This document shows, one piece after another, positions 16,366 to 24,317 of a DNA stretch of 64,000 nt (position 1 is the stretch's first letter; each line of letters begins with the position of its first letter). Both the position numbers and the translations under genes were made by a program. The notes beneath the pieces are model-generated. The model was not told the origin of the DNA, did not search any database, and saw nothing but the letters and a program-made list of their open reading frames with translations. The stretch is from contig CACXBB010000008.1 of NCBI GenBank assembly GCA_902765735.1, positions 1 through 64,000 of the forward strand. Reading direction: 5' to 3'. This stretch comes from an uncultured Eubacteriales bacterium (GTDB lineage: Bacteria; Bacillota; Clostridia; Christensenellales; Aristaeellaceae).

Positions 16366-18321
16366 TCAATTCTTCTCCGATTCTTCTTCCTTCCAGCTGA
16401 ACTGCGAGGCGTCGGGCAGATCGACCTCGCGGATGCCCTGCAGCTCCACCAGCGCGCGGGCCTCGCTCTTGAGGGCGCTGGTCTCGGGGAAGCCGCCCAC
16501 CACGTTGTCGGTCAGCCAGTTCATGGCGATGACGTCCGCGGGGCTGAGCCGGCCGTCCGCGGGGCAGCGGGCGACGCCGGCCTGATCGCGCATCAGTCCC
16601 TCGAAGGGCCAGAACACGCCCTCGCGGATGTGGGCCTTGACCAGCTCCACCAGGCGGCGCAGGCCGCTGCCCACGTCCTCGGACATGACGATGTCGATGG
16701 CGTCGGAGGACAGCCCCCACCAGTAGTTGACCGCCTTGGAGGGCTCGGCGCCTACGTCCTTCCAGTTGCCCATCAGCACGCTGCGAGCCAGCGATTCATA
16801 GATCCTGCCCCAGTCGAACACCGGGATCGCCAGGCTGCGCTTTTCCCCGTTTCGGACGGAGTACAGGCCGTACTCCACGTCCTGATGCCGCGGGGCGGAC
16901 ACGTCCAGGCTGGAGATCACGTCGATCTTTGGATCGGCGAAGGGCTGCTCGGGGTCGAATTCCCGCCGGGTGGACCACTCCAGGATCACCTTGGCCCGGG
17001 GGTTCACCATCCGCGCGCCCATGGCGAAGGCGTTGATGCTGGAGGCCATGCCGAATATGGGATAGTCCGCCAGGTAGCCGATGTGCCCGGTCTCGGTCAT
17101 GGCCCCGGCGATCATGCCCACCAGGAACTTGGCCTCGTAGATGCGCAGGTAGTAGGAGCGCACCCGCTGCCAGGAGGCCAGCAGCGAGCAGTTGAGTATC
17201 CGCGCCGAGGGATGCCGGACCGACGCCTTCATCGACGCCTCCAGCATCACCGGGGAGGTGGTGAAGATCAGCGCGTTGTCCTCGGCGATCAGGCGCTCGA
17301 TCTCGGCTTCGTACTGCCCCGGGTCCTTGCACACCACGGCGGTGGTGACCACCTGGTTGCCCAGCTCGTTTTCAAGGTTGATGCGGCCCAGGTCGTGCCA
17401 GTAGATCCAGCCGGAGTCCGAGGGCTCCCGGCTGTACAGGAACGCCACCTTCACGAAGGTCGGCCCGAACAGCGTGTTCAGCAGGCTCTTGCCCTGCTTG
17501 AGCTCCCCGGGCTGCATGATCAGCGCCACGTTCTCCGGCTGCTTGTCCTTCTCGAACTCGCCCCACAGGGCCGCGACCTCGTCCCGGATCACCCGGTCCA
17601 GCTTCTTCGGCGCGTCGGCGTAGCCGCAGGCCTTCAGGTAGATCAGGAAGGCGTCGCCGGTGGTGATGGGCAGGTTCCGCCCGGCCTCTTTGGCCTTGTA
17701 AGCCGCGCGGAAGCGCATGTACGCCGCCTGGAAGTCCGTCAGCGCCTCGCCGGACCACTTCTCGCCCGGGGTGTGGCCGGTGAGCTCGCACAGCCTGAGA
17801 AAGCTGCCGGGCTTGGTGAACCACAGGTAGTTGATCTTCGTGTCGGCGTAGAAGGGCAGAAACTCGAAGTACATCTGGTTCTCGGGGTCGTCCGTGCGGG
17901 CGGGGAGCACCCGGGTGACCTCCGCCTCGATGGACACGGCGTCCAGGTACTTCATGACGCTGACCCGCTTGTTGCCCTCCACCAGGTAGTACTTGTTCAG
18001 ATACTCGTAGGCCTTCACCGGCTGGCGCAGGCCGTCCTCCACCACGCTGTTGTAGAGCGTGTTCCACTTGGCGCTGAACTCGCTGCCCTGGTCCAGCAGC
18101 GGCATGAAGTTGGCCGCGAAGGCGTTGGTGCGGCCCTTGGAGGCCGTGCCCACCACCTTGGACAGGGGCACCTGTATGAGCCCCAGCGACACGCGGCTCA
18201 ATGCGTTGAGCGATTCGTCGATCTCCGCCAGCACCGGCAGAAACGGGTTCTCGTGCCGCTGCATGCGGGCGTGATATTCCTTTAAGGCGAGCTTTCTCGC
18301 GCGACTGTATCCGTCTTCCAT
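16366..18321 (-). CDS. Cytoplasmic ParB-like / BMP-family fusion protein
   Basis: A 651-residue protein joining an N-terminal ParB/Srx-like domain (residues about 45-135, with YYLVEGNKRVSVMKYLDA) to a large C-terminal region resembling BMP-family nucleoside-binding proteins (about 285-560, with VKVAFLYSREPSDSGW, LIAEDNALIFTTSP and TETGHIGYLADYPIFG). BMP proteins are normally exported lipoproteins feeding nucleoside ABC importers. Here there is no signal peptide or lipobox and no transporter nearby, so it should be cytoplasmic. The start is the ATG at 18321 with GGGAGA upstream, under its own promoter. A role as a nucleoside-responsive regulator is only a guess. Confidence 0.8.
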   Translation of the reverse strand: MEDGYSRARKLALKEYHARMQRHENPFLPVLAEIDESLNALSRVSLGLIQVPLSKVVGTASKGRTNAFAANFMPLLDQGSEFSAKWNTLYNSVVEDGLRQPVKAYEYLNKYYLVEGNKRVSVMKYLDAVSIEAEVTRVLPARTDDPENQMYFEFLPFYADTKINYLWFTKPGSFLRLCELTGHTPGEKWSGEALTDFQAAYMRFRAAYKAKEAGRNLPITTGDAFLIYLKACGYADAPKKLDRVIRDEVAALWGEFEKDKQPENVALIMQPGELKQGKSLLNTLFGPTFVKVAFLYSREPSDSGWIYWHDLGRINLENELGNQVVTTAVVCKDPGQYEAEIERLIAEDNALIFTTSPVMLEASMKASVRHPSARILNCSLLASWQRVRSYYLRIYEAKFLVGMIAGAMTETGHIGYLADYPIFGMASSINAFAMGARMVNPRAKVILEWSTRREFDPEQPFADPKIDVISSLDVSAPRHQDVEYGLYSVRNGEKRSLAIPVFDWGRIYESLARSVLMGNWKDVGAEPSKAVNYWWGLSSDAIDIVMSEDVGSGLRRLVELVKAHIREGVFWPFEGLMRDQAGVARCPADGRLSPADVIAMNWLTDNVVGGFPETSALKSEARALVELQGIREVDLPDASQFSWKEEESEKN

Positions 18322-18370
18322 ATGTCTGTCTCCCGATATCGGCTCAAGTGAGCCTCTTTGATCGGACAAG

Positions 18371-18399
18371 AGTGTAGCGGCTCCTTGTAAAATCGGCAA
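18371..18399 (-). promoter_or_regulatory. Promoter of the ParB/BMP gene
   Basis: Minus strand TTGCCG (18394-18399), 17 bases and TACACT (18371-18376). Confidence 0.7.
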
Positions 18400-18438
18400 G
18401 GGGGGTTGTGTTGCGGTTGGGAGTATGAATCATGAAAC

Positions 18439-18563
18439 GGGCAACCCCTCCGGCCCTGCGGGCCACCTCCCCTTACACAGGGGAGGCATGCTGCCGCGTT
18501 TGAGCCCAAGCCTCCCCTGTGTAAGGGGAGGTGCCGAGCGAAGCGAGGCGGAGGGGTTGCCCT
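18439..18563. repeat. Long inverted repeat (island 4)
   Basis: Left arm GGGCAACCCCTCCG..CCACCTCCCCTTACACAGGGGAGGC and right arm with the matching GCCTCCCCTGTG..GGGGAGGTG..CGGAGGGGTTGCCC run in opposite directions around a spacer containing GCTGCCGCG. There are no heptamer arrays here. This is a separate subtype from the CCTTCCCC islands but has the same nested-palindrome layout. Confidence 0.8.
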
Positions 18564-18574
18564 GCCTCCATCCC

Positions 18575-19075
18575 TCACAGAAAGTCATGCACCTCGACGA
18601 ACACCGGCTTTACACCGACGGCGGGCAGGAACACGTCAAAGAAATCGCTGCCCGCGACGGCCACGGTGCGGGTGTTGTCGCAGGGGTGAAAGCCCAGCGC
18701 GGGCTGATCGCGCAGGGCGCTGTCCACCAGGAGCGTCACATCGTTTGCAAACATCAGCCCCAGCGGGCTGGCGGAGCCCCCGTGGCAGCGCAGGTTCTCG
18801 TAGAGCTTCTCCTCCGGGGCGAAGCTCAGCCGCGAAAACCCGGCCTGCTTCGAGATGTCCGCGGTGCGGAACCGGGCGTCCGGGCGGGTGAGGCACAGGC
18901 AGAAGCGTTTACCGTTCTTGGTGGTCAGGAAGATGTTCTTCGGCGTCAGCGTATGCATCCGCCGGTCCACTTCGGCGCAGGCCTCCATGGTGTCGGCAGG
19001 GGGATGCTCCGCCACCCGATACGGTATGCCCAGCGCGTCCAGCCGTTGAAGCACCTCGTCTACGGTATCCCTCAC
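18575..19075 (-). CDS. YbaK/ProX-type aminoacyl-tRNA deacylase
   Basis: A 166-residue trans-editing domain protein of the YbaK/ProX family, which hydrolyses mischarged tRNAs such as Ala- or Cys-tRNA(Pro). Seen in the sequence are VAEHPPADTMEACAEV near the start, KNIFLTTKNGKRFCLCL with the family's buried Lys, and GGSASPLGLMFANDVTLLVD near the C-terminus, typical of the ProX (PrdX) branch. The start is a GTG at 19075 overlapping the dnaI stop (GTGA) with GAGG upstream. Third gene of the dnaD-dnaI operon, an unexpected partner. Confidence 0.88.
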   Translation of the reverse strand: MRDTVDEVLQRLDALGIPYRVAEHPPADTMEACAEVDRRMHTLTPKNIFLTTKNGKRFCLCLTRPDARFRTADISKQAGFSRLSFAPEEKLYENLRCHGGSASPLGLMFANDVTLLVDSALRDQPALGFHPCDNTRTVAVAGSDFFDVFLPAVGVKPVFVEVHDFL

Positions 19076-20046
19076 CGCTGCCTCAGATCCTTTCCCTTGA
19101 ACTGCACCGCCGCGGTGGCGGTCCTGTCCAGCAGCCGCGAGGCCACCCGCTCGCCGTAGCGCTCCTTGAGCTGCGTCGGGGTGAGGTTCGTCGCCACCAC
19201 GGTGTGGCGCTTGGCGGCGGCGCGCTCGTTCAACAGCGTGAACAGATACTCCACGGTGATGTTGCGCATCATGGGCTCGGTGCCCAGATCGTCGATCAGC
19301 AGCATCGGCGCCTCGATCAGCGCGGAGAAGCCTTCGAACTTCTCGCCGGAGTTGAAGTGCTGCTGTCGTATGGCTTCGAACATCCGAAACGCGGTGATCC
19401 TGACGGCCGAAAAGCCCCGGGAGGTCACGCGCTCGAAGATGCAGTTGAGCAGGAAGGTCTTGCCCAGGCCTCCCTCGCCGCACAGCAGCAGGTTCCTGAG
19501 CCTGTTTTTCGGGAAGGCGTCGGCGTACTCCTCGCACAGCTTTTTCACGGCGACGGTGTTGGCACGCTGGCCGTCCGCCTCCGGGATGACGGAGGGGTCA
19601 AATTTATCGAAGTTCTGCTCGTCCACGCCGGCCATGCTGCCGTCCTCGTACTGCCGAAGCCGCAGCCGGGCCTCGAAGCAGTCGCAGAAGCGCGCCGGGG
19701 CCTCCCCCACATAGCCGGTGTCCCGGCAGACCGGGCAGCGGTAGCGCATGTCGAGATGATCCTCCGGCAGGCCCGCGGCCTTCAGCAGGGCGCGGATCTC
19801 CGCGTTGATGGCCTGCCCCCGGGCCTTCATGTCCCGGGCGATGGCGGCGCGCTGCTCCGGGGTGGACTCATCCAGTATCGAGCGCATGGCGTTTAAGGCC
19901 AGCGCGGCGCTCTCCTGCCGCAGCGCCCCAATGCGCGGCGCTTTTGCGCAGGCCTCCCCAAGCCGCCTGTCCTGATCCAGCTCGTCCGTCGCCCTCTGGC
20001 GGGCGTAGTCCTCCAGCAGGGCCTGTATGTGCTCGGTGCGGGTCAT
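19072..20046 (-). CDS. dnaI: DnaI/DnaC-type helicase loader ATPase
   Basis: AAA+ ATPase that loads the replicative helicase. In this 324-residue protein, residues 1-95 are helical. A zinc-binding knuckle at about 100-120 (YRCPVCRDTGYVG..FCDC) is followed by the AAA+ core with Walker A GEGGLGKT, Walker B MLLIDDLG, sensor VVATNLTP and the arginine-finger region RVASRLLDR. The ATG at 20046 overlaps the dnaD stop. Pairing with DnaD is typical of Firmicutes primosome operons. Confidence 0.92.
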   Translation of the reverse strand: MTRTEHIQALLEDYARQRATDELDQDRRLGEACAKAPRIGALRQESAALALNAMRSILDESTPEQRAAIARDMKARGQAINAEIRALLKAAGLPEDHLDMRYRCPVCRDTGYVGEAPARFCDCFEARLRLRQYEDGSMAGVDEQNFDKFDPSVIPEADGQRANTVAVKKLCEEYADAFPKNRLRNLLLCGEGGLGKTFLLNCIFERVTSRGFSAVRITAFRMFEAIRQQHFNSGEKFEGFSALIEAPMLLIDDLGTEPMMRNITVEYLFTLLNERAAAKRHTVVATNLTPTQLKERYGERVASRLLDRTATAAVQFKGKDLRQR

Positions 20047-21497
20047 TGGGCGTCCTCCTTGTACTTGCTCATGTCCATGAAGAAATCATCGCCAAAGTCC
20101 TCGTCCCTGTACTCCCGCTGGGCGTAGTCCAGCGCGGGGTTGCCGGGCCTGTCCGGCGAGGCGGCGGCGTTCGCCTGCCAGGCCGCGCGCTGGGCCCGGG
20201 CGGCCTCCACGGTGGTCGCGCCCGCCTCCGCCCAGGCTCTGAGCAGCTTGTCCATGTAGGCCATGGAGCCGCCGGCGCCCCTGGAGCACTCCGCCGCGTA
20301 CTCGATCAGCGCCTCCGGGTAGCTGTCCCGCCAGGCCCGGTAGGCGGCGATGTCGCCGTAGCCGGGACGCCTGTCGTCCATCCCCGCCCGGCGGAACACC
20401 CGGCGCAACTGGCCCGACAGCGCCGACATCTCCTTCATCCAGGCCTCGGCGGCCTCCGGGGTGTCGATGCCCGCCTCGCGCCACACGTTGAGCCGCCACT
20501 CCAGATCGTCGAAGCGGTATTTGTTGGCCCGGTGGCACTGTATCGCGGCCTGCCGGATCATCTCCGGGGAGACGCCCCGCTTCTTCAGCGCGTCGTAGCG
20601 CGCAAGCTGGTCCGGCGTAGGCCGGGCACTTTGGGGATTGAGCTCCTTCAAGATGTCCTGAAGCTCCCGGAAGTCCTCCGGCGCGTCCCCGCGGCGGCTT
20701 TCCAGTATGGAATCCAGGTATTTGACGGTGGGATTGCGGGCGGAGACGGTGTCGTCGCAGGCGGCGAGTATCTCCTCCCGAGAAAGCCCCCATTCCTTGA
20801 GCCACTTGGTCACGGTGGCGAGCTCCGGGTCGGAGGGCTGGCGGGCGATGCCCAGCTTCTTCAAAACCTCCCGGGCCGTCGTCATCGCGCCGGATTCCTC
20901 CGCGATGGCCCGCTCCACGTCCTCCAGGGTGCGGATGCCCCGCGCCGACCACGCCTCGGCCAGCTTGTCCATGCGCTTGAACACCGAGGGGGGCTTGGGG
21001 TCCTTGCTGCGGGAGGTCTGTATGCCGTATTCGACCAGGCGAAGCGCCGCGGCGGGCTCGTACTTCAATATGCCCAGCCAGTCGCCCGCCTTGCGAAGCT
21101 CGTGGTCGCCGATGAACTTGTCCCCGAACAGCTTGCGCAGGCGGTTGTTGAAGTCCCGATTGGCGTACATCTCCCGGTCGAGCGCCAGCGTCCCGCCGTC
21201 CTGGGTGCGCACGGGCAGGAAGGCGTAGGTCGCGGGATGATCGCTCATCCGGGTCACCAGCCCCCTGCGCTCCCAGTAATCAAAGGCCTCTCCGACCTCC
21301 TTCTCCTCCATGCGCAGGGCCAGGGCCATGTCCGCCATGCTGCCGCCCAGCTCCGGGTGCAGCGCCAGCATGCGGGCGTACAGGTAGACCCTGAGCGCCG
21401 GGGCGGGGGCGTCGTACAGGTACTCCATCAGAAACATGTTCTCGATCGGCGTGACGTCGAACATCGCCGCGCCGTCGGCAAAGCTGCAAAATGACAT
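20043..21497 (-). CDS. DnaD-domain replication initiation protein
   Basis: A 484-residue protein with an N-terminal winged-helix DnaD-like domain (residues about 10-100), followed by helical modules of the DnaB_2/DnaD C-terminal type. Two are visible (around KWLKEWGLSREEILAACD..NPTVKYLDSIL and the later AYRAWRDSYPEALIEYAAE..GGSMAYMDKLLRAW), each ending in the YxxxIL-like signature. This resembles Bacillus DnaB more than the short DnaD. The ATG at 21497 has GGAGAG upstream. First gene of the operon with dnaI and the YbaK-type gene. Confidence 0.88.
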   Translation of the reverse strand: MSFCSFADGAAMFDVTPIENMFLMEYLYDAPAPALRVYLYARMLALHPELGGSMADMALALRMEEKEVGEAFDYWERRGLVTRMSDHPATYAFLPVRTQDGGTLALDREMYANRDFNNRLRKLFGDKFIGDHELRKAGDWLGILKYEPAAALRLVEYGIQTSRSKDPKPPSVFKRMDKLAEAWSARGIRTLEDVERAIAEESGAMTTAREVLKKLGIARQPSDPELATVTKWLKEWGLSREEILAACDDTVSARNPTVKYLDSILESRRGDAPEDFRELQDILKELNPQSARPTPDQLARYDALKKRGVSPEMIRQAAIQCHRANKYRFDDLEWRLNVWREAGIDTPEAAEAWMKEMSALSGQLRRVFRRAGMDDRRPGYGDIAAYRAWRDSYPEALIEYAAECSRGAGGSMAYMDKLLRAWAEAGATTVEAARAQRAAWQANAAASPDRPGNPALDYAQREYRDEDFGDDFFMDMSKYKEDAQ

Positions 21498-21547
21498 TGC
21501 TCTCTCCATAACACTGTGCCGTATGATCCTATGTAGGTGTTTTCCTA

Positions 21548-21576
21548 ATTATACTGTAATTCGCGCCCCCGGTCAA
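21548..21576 (-). promoter_or_regulatory. Promoter of the dnaD-dnaI-ybaK operon
   Basis: Minus strand TTGACC (21571-21576), 17 bases and TATAAT (21548-21553). Confidence 0.85.
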
Positions 21577-21595
21577 TCGCGTTTGCGAAAATGCC

Positions 21596-21625
21596 TTGCA
21601 ATTTGGGAGGCGTCAGCGCTATAAT
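21596..21625 (+). promoter_or_regulatory. Upstream promoter toward the amylase gene
   Basis: TTGCAA (21596-21601), 18 bases and TATAAT (21620-21625). It would give a leader of about 250 bases, in which I recognise no known RNA. Confidence 0.6.
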
Positions 21626-21766
21626 AAAAGCGCGAAAGAAATCCCAGTGAGCTCACCTGTATGGCAGCGAAGCGCCCGTCTGCCTCGTTTTGCCAACAAT
21701 TAACCCAAATTTAATCGAAATACGTCGAATCTCAACCCAATGGGCACATCCCGGGGCGAAACAGCC

Positions 21767-21794
21767 TTGAAATGTCACAAAATATGAGTATAAT
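21767..21794 (+). promoter_or_regulatory. Proximal promoter of the amylase gene
   Basis: TTGAAA (21767-21772), 16 bases and TATAAT (21789-21794). The transcript would begin almost on a perfect hairpin, TCGGAGGC-TT-GCCTCCGA (21804-21821), followed by AGTTTT. The hairpin could stabilise the 5' end or attenuate transcription. Confidence 0.7.
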
Positions 21795-21884
21795 ATATGA
21801 AATTCGGAGGCTTGCCTCCGAGTTTTACTATAAATGCGTCTTTCGCACCCGCGACTGCGCGGGCTGAACAGGAAGTGAATATAG

Positions 21885-23351
21885 ATGTGTACCAATCAAA
21901 CCATGATGCAGTACTTTGAATGGTATCTGCCCAACGACGGCCTCTGGTGGAAGCGCTGCGCGGCGAAGGCCGTGAACCTGCGCGACCTGGGCATCACCCA
22001 GGTGTGGCTGCCCCCGGCCTACAAGGGCACCTGCCAGGAGGACGTGGGCTACGGCGTCTACGACATGTATGACCTGGGCGAATTCTACCAGAAGGGCACC
22101 GTGCGCACCAAGTACGGCTTTAAGGAGGAATACCTGGGAGCGATCAACGCCTTCCACAAGGCGGGCATCAAGGTGTTCGCCGACATCGTGCTCAACCACC
22201 GCATGGGCGGCGACGCCACCGAGGACGTCATCGCCGTGAGCGACTCCCCGGAGAACCGCAACGAGCAGATCGACGAGGAAAAGCGGGTGAAGGTCTGGTC
22301 GAAATTCGACTTCCCCGGCAGAAACGGCAAGTACAGCAATTTCAAGTGGAACCACACCCACTTCACCGGCACCGACTGGGACGAGAACACCCAGACCATG
22401 GACCGCATCTACCGCTTCATGGGCAAGAAGTGGGACCCCAACGTGGACCCGGAGTGGGGCAACTTCGACTACCTGATGGGCATGAACGTGGACATGGACA
22501 ACCCCGTGGTGGTCAGGGAGACCGAGAAGTGGCTGGAGTGGTACATCCACGAAACCCACATCGACGGCCTGCGGCTGGACGCGGTGAAGCACATCAGCTT
22601 CCCCTTCTACGGAAAGCTGCTGGGCCACATCCGCGAGACCACCGGCATGGAGATGCCCGCCGTGGGCGAATACTGGTCCGGCGAGCTGGACCGGCTCTTG
22701 CACTACCTGGACATGGTGGACAACCGCATGTCGCTGTTCGACGTGGCGCTGCACTACAACTTCTTCGACGCCTCCCAGGGCCGCCGGGCGCTTAAGCACA
22801 TCTTCGACGACTCGCTGGTCAAAGTGCGCCCCGGCCACGCCGTGACCTTCGTGGACAACCACGACACCCAGTACGGCCAGAGCCTGCAATCCTTCGTCGA
22901 GGACTGGTTCAAGCCCCTGGCCTACGCGCTGATCCTGCTCAGGCAGGACGGCGTGCCCTGCGTGTTCTACTCCGACTACTACGGAAACCCCGTGCAGAAC
23001 CGCCCCATGGTGCCCAACCTGGGCAAGCTCATCAAGGCCCGCCGCTGGTACGCCTACGGCGAACAGCAGGATTACTTCGACGACGACCACATCGTCGGCT
23101 GGGTGCGCCGCGGCGACATCGAGCACGAAAACTCCGGCATGGCCGTGGTCATGAGCGACGATGCGGGCGGCAGCGTCCGCATGGACATGGGCCCGGAGTG
23201 CGCCGGCGCGCGGTTCTACGACGTGCTGGGCGTGTGTACCCAGCCCGTGACCCTCGATAAAAACGGCGTCGGTGAGTTTTTCACCGACGGCCGCAGCGTG
23301 TCCGTATGGGTGCGCCGAAGCGCGTTTGAGGATCTGATCATCAACGAATGA
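21885..23351 (+). CDS. Cytoplasmic alpha-amylase (GH13)
   Basis: A 488-residue alpha-1,4-glucan hydrolase. Family signatures: the early MMQYFEWYLPNDG, ADIVLNHRMG (region I), GLRLDAVKH with the nucleophile Asp, GEYWSGE with the acid/base Glu, and FVDNHDTQ with the third catalytic Asp. There is no signal peptide, so it acts inside the cell like E. coli AmyA, probably on imported maltodextrins or storage glycogen. The catalytic set is complete. AGGAAGTG lies before the ATG. It is monocistronic, with a repeat island downstream. Confidence 0.95.
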   Translation: MCTNQTMMQYFEWYLPNDGLWWKRCAAKAVNLRDLGITQVWLPPAYKGTCQEDVGYGVYDMYDLGEFYQKGTVRTKYGFKEEYLGAINAFHKAGIKVFADIVLNHRMGGDATEDVIAVSDSPENRNEQIDEEKRVKVWSKFDFPGRNGKYSNFKWNHTHFTGTDWDENTQTMDRIYRFMGKKWDPNVDPEWGNFDYLMGMNVDMDNPVVVRETEKWLEWYIHETHIDGLRLDAVKHISFPFYGKLLGHIRETTGMEMPAVGEYWSGELDRLLHYLDMVDNRMSLFDVALHYNFFDASQGRRALKHIFDDSLVKVRPGHAVTFVDNHDTQYGQSLQSFVEDWFKPLAYALILLRQDGVPCVFYSDYYGNPVQNRPMVPNLGKLIKARRWYAYGEQQDYFDDDHIVGWVRRGDIEHENSGMAVVMSDDAGGSVRMDMGPECAGARFYDVLGVCTQPVTLDKNGVGEFFTDGRSVSVWVRRSAFEDLIINE

Positions 23352-23363
23352 TTGCGATGATGG

Positions 23364-23634
23364 AGGAAGTAGGCAGTAGGGAGTAGCCGCCCGCGGACGG
23401 AGTGCGCGTGCGCAGGGGCGCTTCCGCGTTTGCGCCTGCCCTCATCGCCCGGAACCACGTCGTAGGGGCGGCGATGCGCCGCCCGCCGGGTCAGAGCCGA
23501 ACGATATGTTGAGGGCGGGCGCCGCGTCGGTGCCCCTACGATAGGCATGTACAAGCCTTCCCCTTCAGGGGAAGGTGGCACGCGAAGCGTGACGAAAGAG
23601 GTCGTAGCCCCTACTCCCTACTCCCTACTCCCTG
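23364..23634. repeat. Composite intergenic repeat island 5
   Basis: Left array of GTAGGGA/GCAGTAG heptamers (23366-23386) and right array of CTACTCC heptamers (23611-23634) are inverted copies. Between them are the GGGGCGGCG/CGCCGCCC hairpin, CCTTCCCC..GGGGAAGG and a single GACGAAAGAGGTCG arm. It lies between the convergent amylase and rubrerythrin genes. Confidence 0.85.
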
Positions 23635-23637
23635 ACC

Positions 23638-24177
23638 TCAATAATTCTCCTCGCTGATCTCGAAGTACGCCTGGGGATGGGCGCAGACGGGACAGACCTC
23701 GGGGGCCTGGGTGCCGACCACGATGTGGCCGCAGTTGCGGCACTCCCACACCTTAACCTCGCTCTTTTTGAAGACCTCCTGCATCTCCACGTTCTTCAAA
23801 AGCGCGCGGTAGCGCTCCTCGTGGTGCTTTTCGATGGCGGCGACGCCGCGGAACTTCGCGGCCAGCTCGTTGAAGCCCTCCGCCTCGGCGGTCTTGGCGA
23901 AGCCCTCGTACATGTCCGTCCACTCGTAGTTTTCGCCCTCGGCGGCGGCCAGCAGGTTCTGGGCGGTGGTCCCGATGCCGTCCAGCTCCTTGAACCACAT
24001 CTTGGCGTGCTCCTTCTCGTTGTCCGCCGTCTTTAAAAACAGCGCCGCGATCTGCTCAAAGCCCTCCTTCTTGGCCTTGGAGGCGTAGTAGGTGTACTTG
24101 TTGCGCGCCTGGCTCTCGCCCGCAAACGCCGCCTGTAAATTCTTTTCCGTCTGGGTTCCCGCGTACTTGTTGGACAT
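23638..24177 (-). CDS. rbr: Rubrerythrin
   Basis: Anaerobe peroxide-scavenging protein, 179 residues. The N-terminal four-helix ferritin-like domain carries the diiron ligands in [18 protein letters not shown] and [13 protein letters not shown]. The C-terminal rubredoxin-like domain has CRNCGH and [11 protein letters not shown] for one mononuclear Fe. AAGGAGG precedes the ATG. It protects a strict anaerobe against H2O2. Length and layout are standard. Confidence 0.97.
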   Translation of the reverse strand: MSNKYAGTQTEKNLQAAFAGESQARNKYTYYASKAKKEGFEQIAALFLKTADNEKEHAKMWFKELDGIGTTAQNLLAAAEGENYEWTDMYEGFAKTAEAEGFNELAAKFRGVAAIEKHHEERYRALLKNVEMQEVFKKSEVKVWECRNCGHIVVGTQAPEVCPVCAHPQAYFEISEENY

Positions 24178-24198
24178 TTGGATAACCTCCTTATTTTT

Positions 24199-24316
24199 GA
24201 ATTAGGAATTGGGAATGAGGAATTAGGAATTATAGAATGCCGGAAACCTGACGCAGGATATGCCGCGCGGCAGCGGGTAACTCAACTCCTAACTCCTAAT
24301 TCCTAATTCCTCATTT
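24199..24316. repeat. Composite intergenic repeat island 6 (AATTCCT type)
   Basis: Left array of AGGAATT-type heptamers (24201-24231) and right array of CCTAATT heptamers (24283-24315), inverted to each other. The core is short, with a CCGCGCGGCAGCGGG segment. It lies upstream of rubrerythrin and abuts the galT stop codon. Confidence 0.85.
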
Positions 24317-24317
24317 A

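Noticed and set aside
15844-18285. Long plus-strand frame (813 codons) opposite the ParB/BMP gene
   Set aside because: Antisense shadow of a GC-rich gene; no motif, no ribosome site, and His/Val/Gly-rich composition typical of reverse frames.
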